Assembly: GCA_002309295.1 (NCBI GenBank)
Contig: DBXF01000065.1
Location: 1 to 45,486 of the forward strand
Origin: Bacteroidales bacterium UBA1219
GTDB taxonomy: Bacteria; Bacteroidota; Bacteroidia; Bacteroidales; P3
Length of the DNA: 45,486 nt
Reading direction: 5' to 3'
The notes below the pieces were generated by a model. That model had not been told where the DNA came from and ran no database searches. It was given only the letters and a program-made list of their open reading frames with translations. A program made the translations under genes and the position numbers. Positions 15,983 through 24,659 of this stretch are shown in pieces; position 1 is the first letter of the stretch, and each line of letters starts with the position of its first letter.

Positions 15983-16957
15983 ATGCTATCTACGAAAGAA
16001 ATACAAAATGCCGTAAAGCAGCTTTTCGACAGAGAGAATTTCATAAGCGACCCTGCTGAGCTTTACGAGCCTATACAATACACCCTCGCCCTTGGCGGGA
16101 AAAGGCTTCGCCCCACCCTGCTACTTGCAGCTTGCGACATGTTCGGCGGCGACATCGCCAAGGCATCGTCGGCAGCTGTAGGCATCGAGGTGTTCCACAA
16201 CTTCACCCTGCTCCACGACGACCTTATGGACAAGTCGCCACTGCGTCGCGGCAAAGAGACGGTTTACCGCCGTTGGAACGAGAACATAGCCATACTCTCC
16301 GGCGACACCATGTTCGCCCTTGCCTACAGATATTTCCTGCGGCAGTGGCACCCCAACATGGAGGCAATACTGAAAACCTTCACCGAAACGGCCATCGGCG
16401 TGTGCGACGGCCAGCAGTACGACATGAATTTCGAGACACAGGCCGACGTGAGCATTGCCGACTATATGAAAATGATAGAGCTGAAGACCGCCATACTCTT
16501 GGCCGGAGCGATGAAAATCGGTGCTCTCTACGCCAACGCACCGGAAAAGGACATCGAACTGCTGTACAACGCCGGCATCAGCATAGGACTTGCCTTCCAG
16601 CTACAGGACGACCTGCTCGACGCCTACGGCGATGTGTCGGTTTTCGGCAAACAAACCGGCACCGACATCAAGGACAACAAAAAGACTTACCTCTACCTTT
16701 CCGCTTTGAAAGAAGCCGACAAATCGCAAAAAGAAACCCTGCAACGTCTCTTCAAAACCACACCCGAAAACCCCGAGGAGAAAATCCGCACAGTCATCGG
16801 CATTTACGACAGCCTCAATATCAAGGCGTTGGTAGAGAAGGACATAGAAACTTATTTCGAACAAAGTCTGACGTACCTCGACGGGATAAATCTCGGCAAC
16901 GACAGCAAAGAAACAATGAAACAAATTATAAACCAATTACTTGGACGTAAAATTTAA
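15983..16957 (+). CDS. Polyprenyl synthetase (trans-isoprenyl diphosphate synthase, probably short-chain)
   Basis: The 324-aa protein has both aspartate-rich motifs of the family: LLHDDLMDKSPLRRGK (first motif, Asp79, Asp80, Asp83) and LAFQLQDDLLDAYGD (second motif, near residue 215). GGKRLRP near residue 40 binds the allylic or IPP diphosphate. Phe74, five residues before the first motif, suggests a short product (FPP/GGPP class), as bulky residues there limit chain length. It makes isoprenyl diphosphates for carrier lipids and quinones. It is 13 nt after the kinase gene and 13 nt before the first exported-protein gene. Confidence 0.9.
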   Translation: MLSTKEIQNAVKQLFDRENFISDPAELYEPIQYTLALGGKRLRPTLLLAACDMFGGDIAKASSAAVGIEVFHNFTLLHDDLMDKSPLRRGKETVYRRWNENIAILSGDTMFALAYRYFLRQWHPNMEAILKTFTETAIGVCDGQQYDMNFETQADVSIADYMKMIELKTAILLAGAMKIGALYANAPEKDIELLYNAGISIGLAFQLQDDLLDAYGDVSVFGKQTGTDIKDNKKTYLYLSALKEADKSQKETLQRLFKTTPENPEEKIRTVIGIYDSLNIKALVEKDIETYFEQSLTYLDGINLGNDSKETMKQIINQLLGRKI

Positions 16958-16969
16958 AACAAAACAATT

Positions 16970-17638
16970 ATGGCAAAAAAAATAACAGCAATTTTAATTC
17001 TGTGCGCAGCACTTTTCAGTGCATCGCAAGCCCAGAAAATAGAGAGCGGCTCGAAATGGTGGGATGGCTACGCCCTTTGGACGGCCATCTACGAAGAAGA
17101 CCTCATTGTTATGAGCGGCGAACTGCCCAACGGCGACATGGATATATTCCAAATCTACAAACTCAACGGCAAGGACGAATACGCTTTCACCAGCGACCGC
17201 CCGTATTTCAACAAATTCAACGCCGACCTCAGCTGCACGCTGAAATATATACGCAAAGACGGCATGTATTTCATTGCCGTGCGTAATAAAAAAGGCGAGA
17301 CCGTGTGGATTTTCGTCCTCACTCCCGACAATCTGGAGAACTGCACAGCGCAGCAAAAGGCCTTGGAAGGGGAACTGCCAAGCAATCTGCTCTGCAACAC
17401 CCTGCTCAACGCCGCTTATCTCGACTTTTTCTCGAAAGAAGAGCTGCGGCTGATGCGCAACGAAATCCTCGCCCGACACGGCTATAATTTCCAGTCAAAA
17501 GACCTGAAAGACTACTTCGGCCAGAAGTCGTGGTACAAACCGGCAAAAAACAACAGCGGCATCAAACTGAACATCATCGAGCAGACCAACGTGGAACTGA
17601 TAAAAACCATCGAAAACATAAAAGCATCCATAAAATAA
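16970..17638 (+). CDS. Exported YARHG-domain protein
   Basis: The 222-aa protein has a signal peptide ending near Ala21 (SASQAQ) and no lipobox. The C-terminal region (about 157-195) contains LRLMRNEILARHGYNF followed by YFGQKSWYKP, which fits the YARHG domain, an extracellular domain of unknown function. The middle is beta-rich and unassigned. It is the first of five consecutive exported-protein genes; the last one (20899-21834) has the same domain and the same SKDL-YF spacing. Confidence 0.82.
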   Translation: MAKKITAILILCAALFSASQAQKIESGSKWWDGYALWTAIYEEDLIVMSGELPNGDMDIFQIYKLNGKDEYAFTSDRPYFNKFNADLSCTLKYIRKDGMYFIAVRNKKGETVWIFVLTPDNLENCTAQQKALEGELPSNLLCNTLLNAAYLDFFSKEELRLMRNEILARHGYNFQSKDLKDYFGQKSWYKPAKNNSGIKLNIIEQTNVELIKTIENIKASIK

Positions 17639-17654
17639 ACACTCCGAGTACGAT

Positions 17655-18275
17655 ATGAAAAAACTGACATTACTCACCGCGATATTGGCCGGCTTTTGCC
17701 TGACCAACTGCCACGGCAACCAGCAGGGAAGCGCCGACACCGACAGCATCGACACCATGGCAGCCACCGAAAACCTCGACATAGAGCAGCCACCGCAACG
17801 CGACGAATTCCGTTTTGTGGCCTCCTTTACCAAAAACAGCGACGGACAATACGACTGGATAATGGTGAAAGGCTACGTGGGCAACGACGAAAGTCCCTAT
17901 TTTGAACAGGACCACTGGCTGATAGAGCCTTTGGACGAAGACCCATCCGCAGAACAGGAGAAATGGATTAACGACAAAACCGACATCAATTTCGACGGAA
18001 CGCCCGACCTGCTTATCTACTTGGGACTTAACGCCGTAGGCAGAGTATCGGAGTTTTACGACGCATACATCTGGAATACCGAAGGAATGTATTTCGAAAA
18101 TGTGAAAGGCTTCGACGGCATCGCCAACCCCGACATCGACGCCCGTACAAAGTCGATTACGAGCGTATACCGCTCGGGAGCCAACGAGATAACCGAGGAG
18201 ATATACAAATGGAAGAACGGGAAACTCGAACTCACAAAAACATCAACAGAAAAAATTAGCGACGATGAAGATTAA
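17655..18275 (+). CDS. Lipoprotein with a DxNxDGxxDL-like motif
   Basis: The 206-aa protein has a lipoprotein signal (Cys19 in LTNC) and an acidic linker. The folded part contains KTDINFDGTPDLLIYLG (around 113-129), the calcium-loop-like DxNxDGxxDL pattern found in FG-GAP/VCBS and XAC2610-like secreted proteins. The last 11 nt overlap the next gene, suggesting coupled translation. The function is unknown; it probably sits on the envelope with its neighbours. Confidence 0.78.
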   Translation: MKKLTLLTAILAGFCLTNCHGNQQGSADTDSIDTMAATENLDIEQPPQRDEFRFVASFTKNSDGQYDWIMVKGYVGNDESPYFEQDHWLIEPLDEDPSAEQEKWINDKTDINFDGTPDLLIYLGLNAVGRVSEFYDAYIWNTEGMYFENVKGFDGIANPDIDARTKSITSVYRSGANEITEEIYKWKNGKLELTKTSTEKISDDED

Positions 18276-19692
18276 AAAAATACTATTGGCAATTGCGGCC
18301 ACAGCCTTTGTAGCCGCCTGCCACAACGGACAACAGCCCGCCGCCGGCACCGGCGACACCCTGCTTGCCGACGACACCCCCGAAGAAGTGGTGGACACCA
18401 CCCCCATGCCCATGTTCCTCTACTACCACAACCCCGACAATATGCAGGTGGTGTTTTGGATAAGCCTTGCAAAACCCGACGAACCCAGCGCCAACTGGGA
18501 CTTGCAGCAACGCACCCGCCGCATAGCGTCGCAGTACACCAAACTGCTGCTGCCCAACGGCAAATTCGCCGACGTCAAATTCATCGGCGAGCAGACCAAA
18601 GACCCCGACGGAGGCGACCTCGAAGTCTTCGCCCTGCACCACGACTACGCGCCCTCGGCCGGCTTGAACTACGCTTTCGAGAATAAAAAAGATGCCAAAG
18701 CAATAAAATACGGCGGAACCATGCTCGTACTCGTCACCGACGAATACCTCGAGTCGCACAAGATGCTTGCGGTGAAAGACCTCTCTTCGCGACAGAAAAA
18801 GATGCCCACGACTGTGGTGAAAAAACTGGAGGAACAGTACGGGATGAAAGCCCTGCGTTCCATCGTTACCAGCGAATTTGATGGCGGCTACAGCTTCGGC
18901 TCGGTGCAGTTCAAACCCAAAGGCGGCAAAGTGCTCGCACTGCAGGTGCTTGCCTGCGGCGACAGCGTATATTCCATCGAAGAATGGGGACAATATGACA
19001 AAACCGAAGGCCCCACATGGAACGTCGATGACGGCGGCGAATACATACCCAGCCACATACTCGCAGCCTTCGAAGGTCCCAACGGCATCGACATCTGTTT
19101 CATCCACGGAGCACCCGAAAGCACCGTAACAGGTTGGATGACACTGCGCGACGGACAGTTTGAAAGTTTCGAGATGGGAATGTTCTACAACTATATCGAC
19201 GAGCCGAGACCTTTCTGGAAAAAGGACATGGCCAAACTGCAGAAAATCCTCGAAAAGCACGACCCCGTGTTCAAGAGCGTGAAAATGGCAAAATGGTGCC
19301 ACGTTTATATCGACAACGACGACGAGCCTGAGATATGGCTTCACTCCGACAACGACGAATACGGCGCCATTTTCGGACTGAAAGGCGAGCCACAACTGCT
19401 CTGCACCGAATCCGGAAACGACAAAGTCATTCTTTATCATGGCACCATCAGCGTTTGCGGCAGCTGCGGCAACGGCTGTTTCAGCATGGAACTGACAACA
19501 CTTAAGGACAGCCGCAAAGGCGACCGTCTGGAACTGAAACGCAACACCGCCCCCGACAACAGCATCATTAGCGAGGAATACCGCCTCAACGGCAAAATCA
19601 TCGACAAATCGGAAGGCGAGAAATTCAAACAACAGGCCACACAACAGGAACACTATCTGAAATCGCCCAGCTGGAACACATTCAATGACTAA
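18265..19692 (+). CDS. Large lipoprotein of unknown function
   Basis: The 475-aa product has a lipoprotein signal (FVAAC, Cys19), an Ala/Gly/Asp-rich linker (20-45), then a large globular region without a domain I recognise. A CGSCGNGC cluster lies around residues 399-406 and could form disulphides. A stretch around 355-375 (DNDDEPEIWLHSDNDEYGA) again resembles the DxDDxPE pattern seen in secreted repeat-like proteins. It overlaps the previous gene by 11 nt and is followed 14 nt later by the next lipoprotein. Confidence 0.78.
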   Translation: MKIKKILLAIAATAFVAACHNGQQPAAGTGDTLLADDTPEEVVDTTPMPMFLYYHNPDNMQVVFWISLAKPDEPSANWDLQQRTRRIASQYTKLLLPNGKFADVKFIGEQTKDPDGGDLEVFALHHDYAPSAGLNYAFENKKDAKAIKYGGTMLVLVTDEYLESHKMLAVKDLSSRQKKMPTTVVKKLEEQYGMKALRSIVTSEFDGGYSFGSVQFKPKGGKVLALQVLACGDSVYSIEEWGQYDKTEGPTWNVDDGGEYIPSHILAAFEGPNGIDICFIHGAPESTVTGWMTLRDGQFESFEMGMFYNYIDEPRPFWKKDMAKLQKILEKHDPVFKSVKMAKWCHVYIDNDDEPEIWLHSDNDEYGAIFGLKGEPQLLCTESGNDKVILYHGTISVCGSCGNGCFSMELTTLKDSRKGDRLELKRNTAPDNSIISEEYRLNGKIIDKSEGEKFKQQATQQEHYLKSPSWNTFND

Positions 19693-19706
19693 TTATAACA
19701 CACAAA

Positions 19707-20885
19707 ATGATAAGAAAAGCACTTTACGTAATAGCCTTCCTGGCCTTGGCCATAGCCTGCTCCGACAAAAGCGGCGGAGATATCGAAGCTATTCATGACG
19801 GATGGCGCGGCACTACCATAAGCGTGAGCAAAGGCGGCTCCAACCCTACCGTTATGAAACTGCTGAAAGCCTTCAACGCCGTATGGCACACCAATGCCGC
19901 CGACTCCATCATTGCCGTGGCAGGCGACAAGAAACACGTAACCAACGACGACGGCAGCCCCGTATTTGTCGATTGCGAAGGCTTCAACACGGCCTCATAC
20001 AACCAGGGCGACGACGGGGAGCAGTATCTCGAAGCACGCACCTACCGCCGCAACAACGGCCACACACTTTTCGCCATCTGCCTCGAACAAAGAAACAGCC
20101 AAGAGATTTTCTGCTGTTTCTACGACTACGACCCCGCCAAATCGACCATGAAACCCGAAAACGAGCCATACAAAAACTTCACCCCGAAATGGGAAAAATC
20201 CGACTTCAAATACTACCTAGGCGATGAATACGACCAAACGATAGTCATGCAGGAAAACTCCCACGACGGCGAAACCACCTACCACCACTTCGTTTTCGAC
20301 GGCCAAAATCACACCTACAGCCACACCAGCGAGCAAGCCTTCAGCGGATACAACGAAATAGAACAGACACTTCCCAACACAGCTATAAAACGCGATGAAA
20401 CCAAGAACCTCGAACTCTACGCCAATCTCGACATAGAGGCCAGCGAGGGCATCCCGGCACAATGGTCGATATGGATTAGGGACAAACGCACCGAAAAAGT
20501 GTTTTTCATACTACAGACCAACAACGATGCCGAGGAACGGTGGTCGAAAATGACCGGCGACGACGCCATCGACGTATCATACGAAGAAATTGCCGCCGGC
20601 GACTGCAACAACAGCCATTTCCTGCCTTGGGACGAAGACAAAATTTTTGTGGAAGGCTGCCCCAAAGGACACGACGTGTGGTCGTACATCGTCGACACAA
20701 AACAGAAAATCGTAAAACAATTCCCCACCAAACTAGGACTTATCAAATTCGACAAAAACAAAAAGCAGATCCATCTGCATACCAAAGACAGCCAACAAAA
20801 TTCGGTGGAACGAGTGTTCAACGCCAAAGGCGAGTTCCTCGAAGAGAATCCCAGACCCGATTTCGACTATTTAGACCAACAATAA
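19707..20885 (+). CDS. Lipoprotein of unknown function
   Basis: The 392-aa protein has a lipoprotein signal (LAIAC, Cys18) and a long, beta-prone, charged mature region with no recognised domain. The spacing to both neighbours (14 nt and 13 nt) shows that it belongs to the same transcript. It is the third of three lipoproteins flanked by two YARHG proteins. Confidence 0.78.
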   Translation: MIRKALYVIAFLALAIACSDKSGGDIEAIHDGWRGTTISVSKGGSNPTVMKLLKAFNAVWHTNAADSIIAVAGDKKHVTNDDGSPVFVDCEGFNTASYNQGDDGEQYLEARTYRRNNGHTLFAICLEQRNSQEIFCCFYDYDPAKSTMKPENEPYKNFTPKWEKSDFKYYLGDEYDQTIVMQENSHDGETTYHHFVFDGQNHTYSHTSEQAFSGYNEIEQTLPNTAIKRDETKNLELYANLDIEASEGIPAQWSIWIRDKRTEKVFFILQTNNDAEERWSKMTGDDAIDVSYEEIAAGDCNNSHFLPWDEDKIFVEGCPKGHDVWSYIVDTKQKIVKQFPTKLGLIKFDKNKKQIHLHTKDSQQNSVERVFNAKGEFLEENPRPDFDYLDQQ

Positions 20886-20898
20886 AACAACCAATATC

Positions 20899-21834
20899 AT
20901 GAAAAAAATAGTTTTCACACTAATCATGCTTGTGGCAATAACAGCACAGGCACAAACCATCAAAAACGGCACCTCGTGGTACTCCGGATGGATAAACTTC
21001 ACGGCACAGACCAAAGCCGGCGGCAAAATACTGATGACCGCCATGGACGAAGGACAGGAATTGGAATTCACCCTTACGCCGATAAAAGGCAAAGCCGGCG
21101 AGTTCTCCATCTCCGACGGCGTCACCGACGGAGCCATAAACCCCTACGAGATAGCCAAGACAATAAAACTCAAATCGAAGGACGGTCTCGAAGCCATCTG
21201 CTTTTACAATGCCGACGGAGGCCTTTTCGGCGTGATGGCCAAAGTGGGCCCCAACGACGAATACACCGAGATAGCCATCAACCAGTGGATACGACAGCAC
21301 GTAGGCACCTACAAATCCTCCGACGGACGCATCACCCTCGAATGGAAACACAACGTTATGGTGGTGAACGACATAAGCGCCCACTACACCGTGGAGACCT
21401 TCAACGGACATGTCAACGGAGCCATCTCCATAAAAGGCGGCGAACTGAACGGACTATGGGGTGTGGAACCCACACTGCAGGGATTTGAGATATATCCCGT
21501 ACAATACGACGAATACGGAATGCTAACCCGCACCGGCGATATCAAGACCTTCACCGAGAGCGACCCCTACACCGGACGTTTCGCCTACGCCAGCAACATA
21601 CTGCTCAACGACAAATGGTTCACACATTTCGGCAAAACCACCCTGCGGATAATGCGCAACGAAATAATGGCACACCACGGGTACACCTTCCAATCGAAGG
21701 ACCTGCAGCAATATTTCAACGACGAGCAATGGTACAAAGCACAGCCCAACGCCAAGATAAAGCTCTCGCTCGTGGAGGAACTTAACATAGAGCTGATAAA
21801 AAACGCCGAAAGCAACACCGAACTCAAGGATTAG
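20899..21834 (+). CDS. Exported YARHG-domain protein
   Basis: The 311-aa protein has a cleavable signal peptide (ending AQAQ, near residue 19). YARHG motif region: LRIMRNEIMAHHGYTF near residues 250-265, followed by YFNDEQWYKAQPN. The N-terminal part shares the NGTSWYSGW...FTA pattern with the start of the mature 222-aa YARHG protein at 16970 (SGSKWWDGYALWTA), so the two are probably distant paralogues. It is the last gene of the eight-gene run; no clear intrinsic terminator follows. Confidence 0.82.
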   Translation: MKKIVFTLIMLVAITAQAQTIKNGTSWYSGWINFTAQTKAGGKILMTAMDEGQELEFTLTPIKGKAGEFSISDGVTDGAINPYEIAKTIKLKSKDGLEAICFYNADGGLFGVMAKVGPNDEYTEIAINQWIRQHVGTYKSSDGRITLEWKHNVMVVNDISAHYTVETFNGHVNGAISIKGGELNGLWGVEPTLQGFEIYPVQYDEYGMLTRTGDIKTFTESDPYTGRFAYASNILLNDKWFTHFGKTTLRIMRNEIMAHHGYTFQSKDLQQYFNDEQWYKAQPNAKIKLSLVEELNIELIKNAESNTELKD

Positions 21835-21969
21835 CCACAAACAAAGCAAAACACTAAAAACGGCACGAAAAACAGAAATTACAGCCAAAAAGGCCAATCA
21901 ACAACAAGCTAAAAATCAACACAATAACAGAAAACATTTCAAAAAAAATCAAAAAAAATCAAAAAAACC

Positions 21970-22000
21970 TTTGTTTGTTGAAAATATATTGGTATTTTTG
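21970..22000 (+). promoter_or_regulatory. Promoter of the exbB/exbD operon
   Basis: TTTG at 21970-21973, a 19-nt spacer and TATTTTTG at 21993-22000 match the consensus. The leader to the ATG at 22063 would be about 55 nt and is very AT-rich. Confidence 0.72.
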
Positions 22001-22062
22001 CAGAGTAAACTTTAATTTTAAAAAAATAAGTAACTAACTAATAATTAACAAATTAGATTATC

Positions 22063-22869
22063 ATGAAAAAAGTAATCGCATTATTGTCGATAGCAGGACT
22101 GTTGACATTTATGAGTGCAAACGCTCAGGACAAAAACGCAGCTACTCCGGAAGACACCACAGCTGCCGCAACCGAACAAGTTGACGAACAAGCTGCAGAA
22201 GCCGAAGCTCCGGCTGTAACCGAAGAGACTGCCGAAAGCAAATCGTTCCACCAAGTTTTGAAAGAAAAATACATACAAGGTGGTGCAGGCTGGATGACCC
22301 CCGTGCTCCTCTGCTTGATATTCGGTATGGCATTGGTTATTGAGCGTATTCTTTACCTGAATATTTCAACATCCAACGTGAAAAAGCTCCTCTCGGGCAT
22401 CGAAGACAATGTATCGAAAGGCGACTACAATGGCGCCAAAGAACTTTGCCGCAACACCCGTGGTCCTGTGGCCAGCATATTCTACCAAGGTCTGGACCGT
22501 GTTGACGAGGGTCTTGAAAACGTTGAAAAAGCCATCACATCCTACGGCGGCGTACAAATGGCCCGTCTGGAAAGCAACCTCACATGGATTGCCCTGTTCA
22601 TCGCCCTTGCTCCTTCCTTCGGTTTCTTGGGAACTGTGATCGGTATGGTACAAGCATTCGATGATATCGAAGCTGCCGGTGATATCAGCCCGACCGTTGT
22701 GGCTGGTGGTATGAAAGTGGCTCTGTTGACAACAGTGTTCGGTCTTATCGTAGCTATCATCCTTCAGATATTCTACAACTATATCGTTAGCAAAATCGAA
22801 AGCCTTGTAAACCAAATGGAAGACGGTTCCATCACATTCATGGACATTTTGGTAAAATACAAAAGATAA
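22063..22869 (+). CDS. exbB: MotA/TolQ/ExbB proton-channel family protein with signal peptide
   Basis: The 268-aa protein starts with a signal-peptide-like segment (residues 1-22, MSANAQ) and an Ala/Glu/Thr-rich stretch (23-65) before the ExbB core. The core has three membrane helices (about 76-98, 172-196, 215-240) with the conserved LAPSFGFLGTVIGMV and GGMKVALLTTVFGLIVA segments. ExbB pentamers with ExbD form a proton-driven motor energising TonB-type outer-membrane transport. The added N-terminal extension is common in Bacteroidota homologues. It is first in an operon with a membrane protein and two ExbD genes. Confidence 0.92.
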   Translation: MKKVIALLSIAGLLTFMSANAQDKNAATPEDTTAAATEQVDEQAAEAEAPAVTEETAESKSFHQVLKEKYIQGGAGWMTPVLLCLIFGMALVIERILYLNISTSNVKKLLSGIEDNVSKGDYNGAKELCRNTRGPVASIFYQGLDRVDEGLENVEKAITSYGGVQMARLESNLTWIALFIALAPSFGFLGTVIGMVQAFDDIEAAGDISPTVVAGGMKVALLTTVFGLIVAIILQIFYNYIVSKIESLVNQMEDGSITFMDILVKYKR

Positions 22870-22921
22870 TAGTGTAAGGACGAGAAAAATTAAGTATTAA
22901 CCCTTTAATCCTTAAACTGTT

Positions 22922-23479
22922 ATGCAAAATAAAAAGAATAAACTTATATTATTTGCGTTATTAGGCATTGCCATTATCGCAAGTGTGGTTACCATTATAT
23001 TTGCGGCAAAAGTATCAGCGGCAAAAAGTGTAATCGTTGACGAATACAAATATTCCAACGAATACTTTTTCCAAGTGATGACAGGAAGCAATACCGATGA
23101 AGTACCCGAAAGCATCCAAGAAGCAGTACAATCCGCTAGATCATCGAACACTATGTTCAACATAGCCTCCACGGTGCTGTACATTCTTGTCGCCATCGCA
23201 ATTTTAGCTGCACTGGTAACATTTGTAAAACTTTTGTGGACAAAGAGACAGTCTTTCATAAAAACTCTCCTCGTTGCAGTAGTATTGTGTGTAATATTCT
23301 TTGTTGCTTGGCTTATCTCCAGCGGCTCGGATGTTTCGACCACCATGCTCGAGAAATTCGACATGACCCAGAGCGGTTCCAAGTTCGTGGGAGCAGCCTG
23401 CATCACTGTTTACATACTGTTCTTTGCATCCCTGCTGTCCATAATATATGTTGAGGTAGCAAAATTCTTTAAAAAGTAA
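22922..23479 (+). CDS. Membrane protein of the ExbB/ExbD operon
   Basis: The 185-aa protein has four hydrophobic helices (about 8-29, 80-104, 112-132, 155-178). A hydrophilic loop lies between the first two. No motif is recognised. It is located between exbB (52 nt) and exbD (6 nt), so it probably assembles with the ExbB/ExbD motor. The function is unknown. Confidence 0.78.
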   Translation: MQNKKNKLILFALLGIAIIASVVTIIFAAKVSAAKSVIVDEYKYSNEYFFQVMTGSNTDEVPESIQEAVQSARSSNTMFNIASTVLYILVAIAILAALVTFVKLLWTKRQSFIKTLLVAVVLCVIFFVAWLISSGSDVSTTMLEKFDMTQSGSKFVGAACITVYILFFASLLSIIYVEVAKFFKK

Positions 23480-23485
23480 GTATTT

Positions 23486-24064
23486 ATGGCTAAAAGATCA
23501 ACACCCGGATTAAACACCAGCTCCATGGCGGATATCTCGTTCTTGTTGCTGACGTTCTTCCTTATGACGTCGTCAATCAACACGGACATGGGTATCTCGA
23601 GGAAGTTGCCGCCACCTGCTCCTGAAGACAACAACGAAAAGATTGATATTCACAAAAGGAACATCTTTGTTGTGAAAATCAACAGTCACGATGCTTTGCT
23701 CTTCGATGGAGAAATTGGCGACATCAAAGACCTCAAGACCCGCGCCAAGGATTTCTTGGGCAACCCCAACAACCTTGAGAACCTGCCCGAGAAGAAGGAA
23801 GTAGATATCCCGATGCTGGGCAAATATATGGTCTCCAAAGGAGTTATCTCACTACAGAACGACCGCGGCACGTCATACGATATGTACATACAAGTACAGA
23901 ACGAGCTAACCGCAGCCGTTAACGAGATGCGCGACGAACTATCGTACAGCCGTTTCGGAAAACACTACGCCGATGCTTCAACCGATCAGCGCGACGCTAT
24001 CAACAAAGCAATCCCCGTAGCTATCTCCGAAGCCGAACCCACTAAAATAGGAGGAAATAAATAA
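23486..24064 (+). CDS. exbD: ExbD/TolR-family protein (first copy)
   Basis: The 192-aa protein has the ExbD N-terminal pattern GLNTSSMADISFLLLTFFLM. Its single membrane helix includes the proton-path Asp17 of the motor. The periplasmic part has an insert and a long C-terminus with a proline-rich PPPAPE segment after the helix, longer than standard ExbD (about 140 aa). Its stop overlaps the next start by one base (TAATG). Confidence 0.92.
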   Translation: MAKRSTPGLNTSSMADISFLLLTFFLMTSSINTDMGISRKLPPPAPEDNNEKIDIHKRNIFVVKINSHDALLFDGEIGDIKDLKTRAKDFLGNPNNLENLPEKKEVDIPMLGKYMVSKGVISLQNDRGTSYDMYIQVQNELTAAVNEMRDELSYSRFGKHYADASTDQRDAINKAIPVAISEAEPTKIGGNK

Positions 24065-24525
24065 TGGCACGTTTCAAGAAAAAAAATGACAAGGGCACTC
24101 CCGGTCTGAATATGGGATCCATGTCGGATATCATCTTTATGTTGCTGTTCTTCTTCATGGTTATCACCACTATGAGAGAGAGCTCTCTGATAGTGAAAAT
24201 CCAGGTTCCTCAGGCTACCGAAGTTCAGAAACTGGAAAAGAAATCGCTTGTAAGCTACATCAACGTGGGTGTACCTCTGGAACCGGAAAAATACGGTACA
24301 GAGCCACGTATACAGCTCAACGACGCTATTGCCGAAGTTTCAGACATCGCTAATTTCGTGGAATCGGAGAGAGCTGCTCACGTCGAGGCCGACCGTCCAT
24401 TCCTTTCCACAGCTATCAAAGCCGACAAGAATGTGAAGATGGGAACAGTGTCCGACATCAAACAGGAACTTCGTAAAAACGGAGCCTTCAAACTTATTTA
24501 CACCACCTCGCGCAGAGCTAAATAA
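24064..24525 (+). CDS. exbD: ExbD/TolR-family protein (second copy)
   Basis: The 153-aa protein has GLNMGSMSDIIFMLLFFFM with the conserved membrane Asp22 and a periplasmic domain of near-standard length. Paired, dissimilar ExbD copies are usual in Bacteroidota TonB energising operons. Only the membrane helix region is clearly similar between the two copies here. It is the last gene of the operon and is followed by a strong terminator. Confidence 0.92.
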   Translation: MARFKKKNDKGTPGLNMGSMSDIIFMLLFFFMVITTMRESSLIVKIQVPQATEVQKLEKKSLVSYINVGVPLEPEKYGTEPRIQLNDAIAEVSDIANFVESERAAHVEADRPFLSTAIKADKNVKMGTVSDIKQELRKNGAFKLIYTTSRRAK

Positions 24526-24546
24526 GTACGCTCCTGAACACTACAG

Positions 24547-24584
24547 TAAAAAGGCAAAGAACGTTACGCTCTTTGCCTTTTTTT
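24547..24584 (+). terminator. Intrinsic terminator of the exbB operon
   Basis: GGCAAAGA (24553-24560), a 9-nt loop and TCTTTGCC (24570-24577) form an 8-bp stem followed by seven T. A-rich sequence on the left side could make it work in both directions. Confidence 0.9.
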
Positions 24585-24600
24585 GATAGACACACACAAC

Positions 24601-24655
24601 AATCACCAAATACTATTCACCAATTACTCATTACTCATTACCAATTACTAATTAA
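24601..24655. repeat. Degenerate intergenic repeat tract (ATTACTCATTACCAA type)
   Basis: Units of about 7 nt (TTACTCA, TTACTCA, TTACCAA, TTACTAA, preceded by ATCACCAAATACTATTCACCAA) run up to the trmN6 start codon. It belongs to the same structural class as the tracts at 3697, 29900, 33146 and 42108. Confidence 0.6.
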
Positions 24656-24659
24656 AAAA

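Noticed and set aside
18283..19653. 456-codon minus-strand open frame
   Set aside because: It is antisense to the 475-aa lipoprotein gene, which has a lipobox and operon spacing. The antisense product is low in motif content and rich in Val/Phe/Gly, as expected for a shadow frame.
24573..24659. Upstream extension of the trmN6 frame (29 codons, TTG start)
   Set aside because: It would translate the terminator stem and the repeat tract. The family starts at FRFKxFxV, which is provided by the GTG at 24660.
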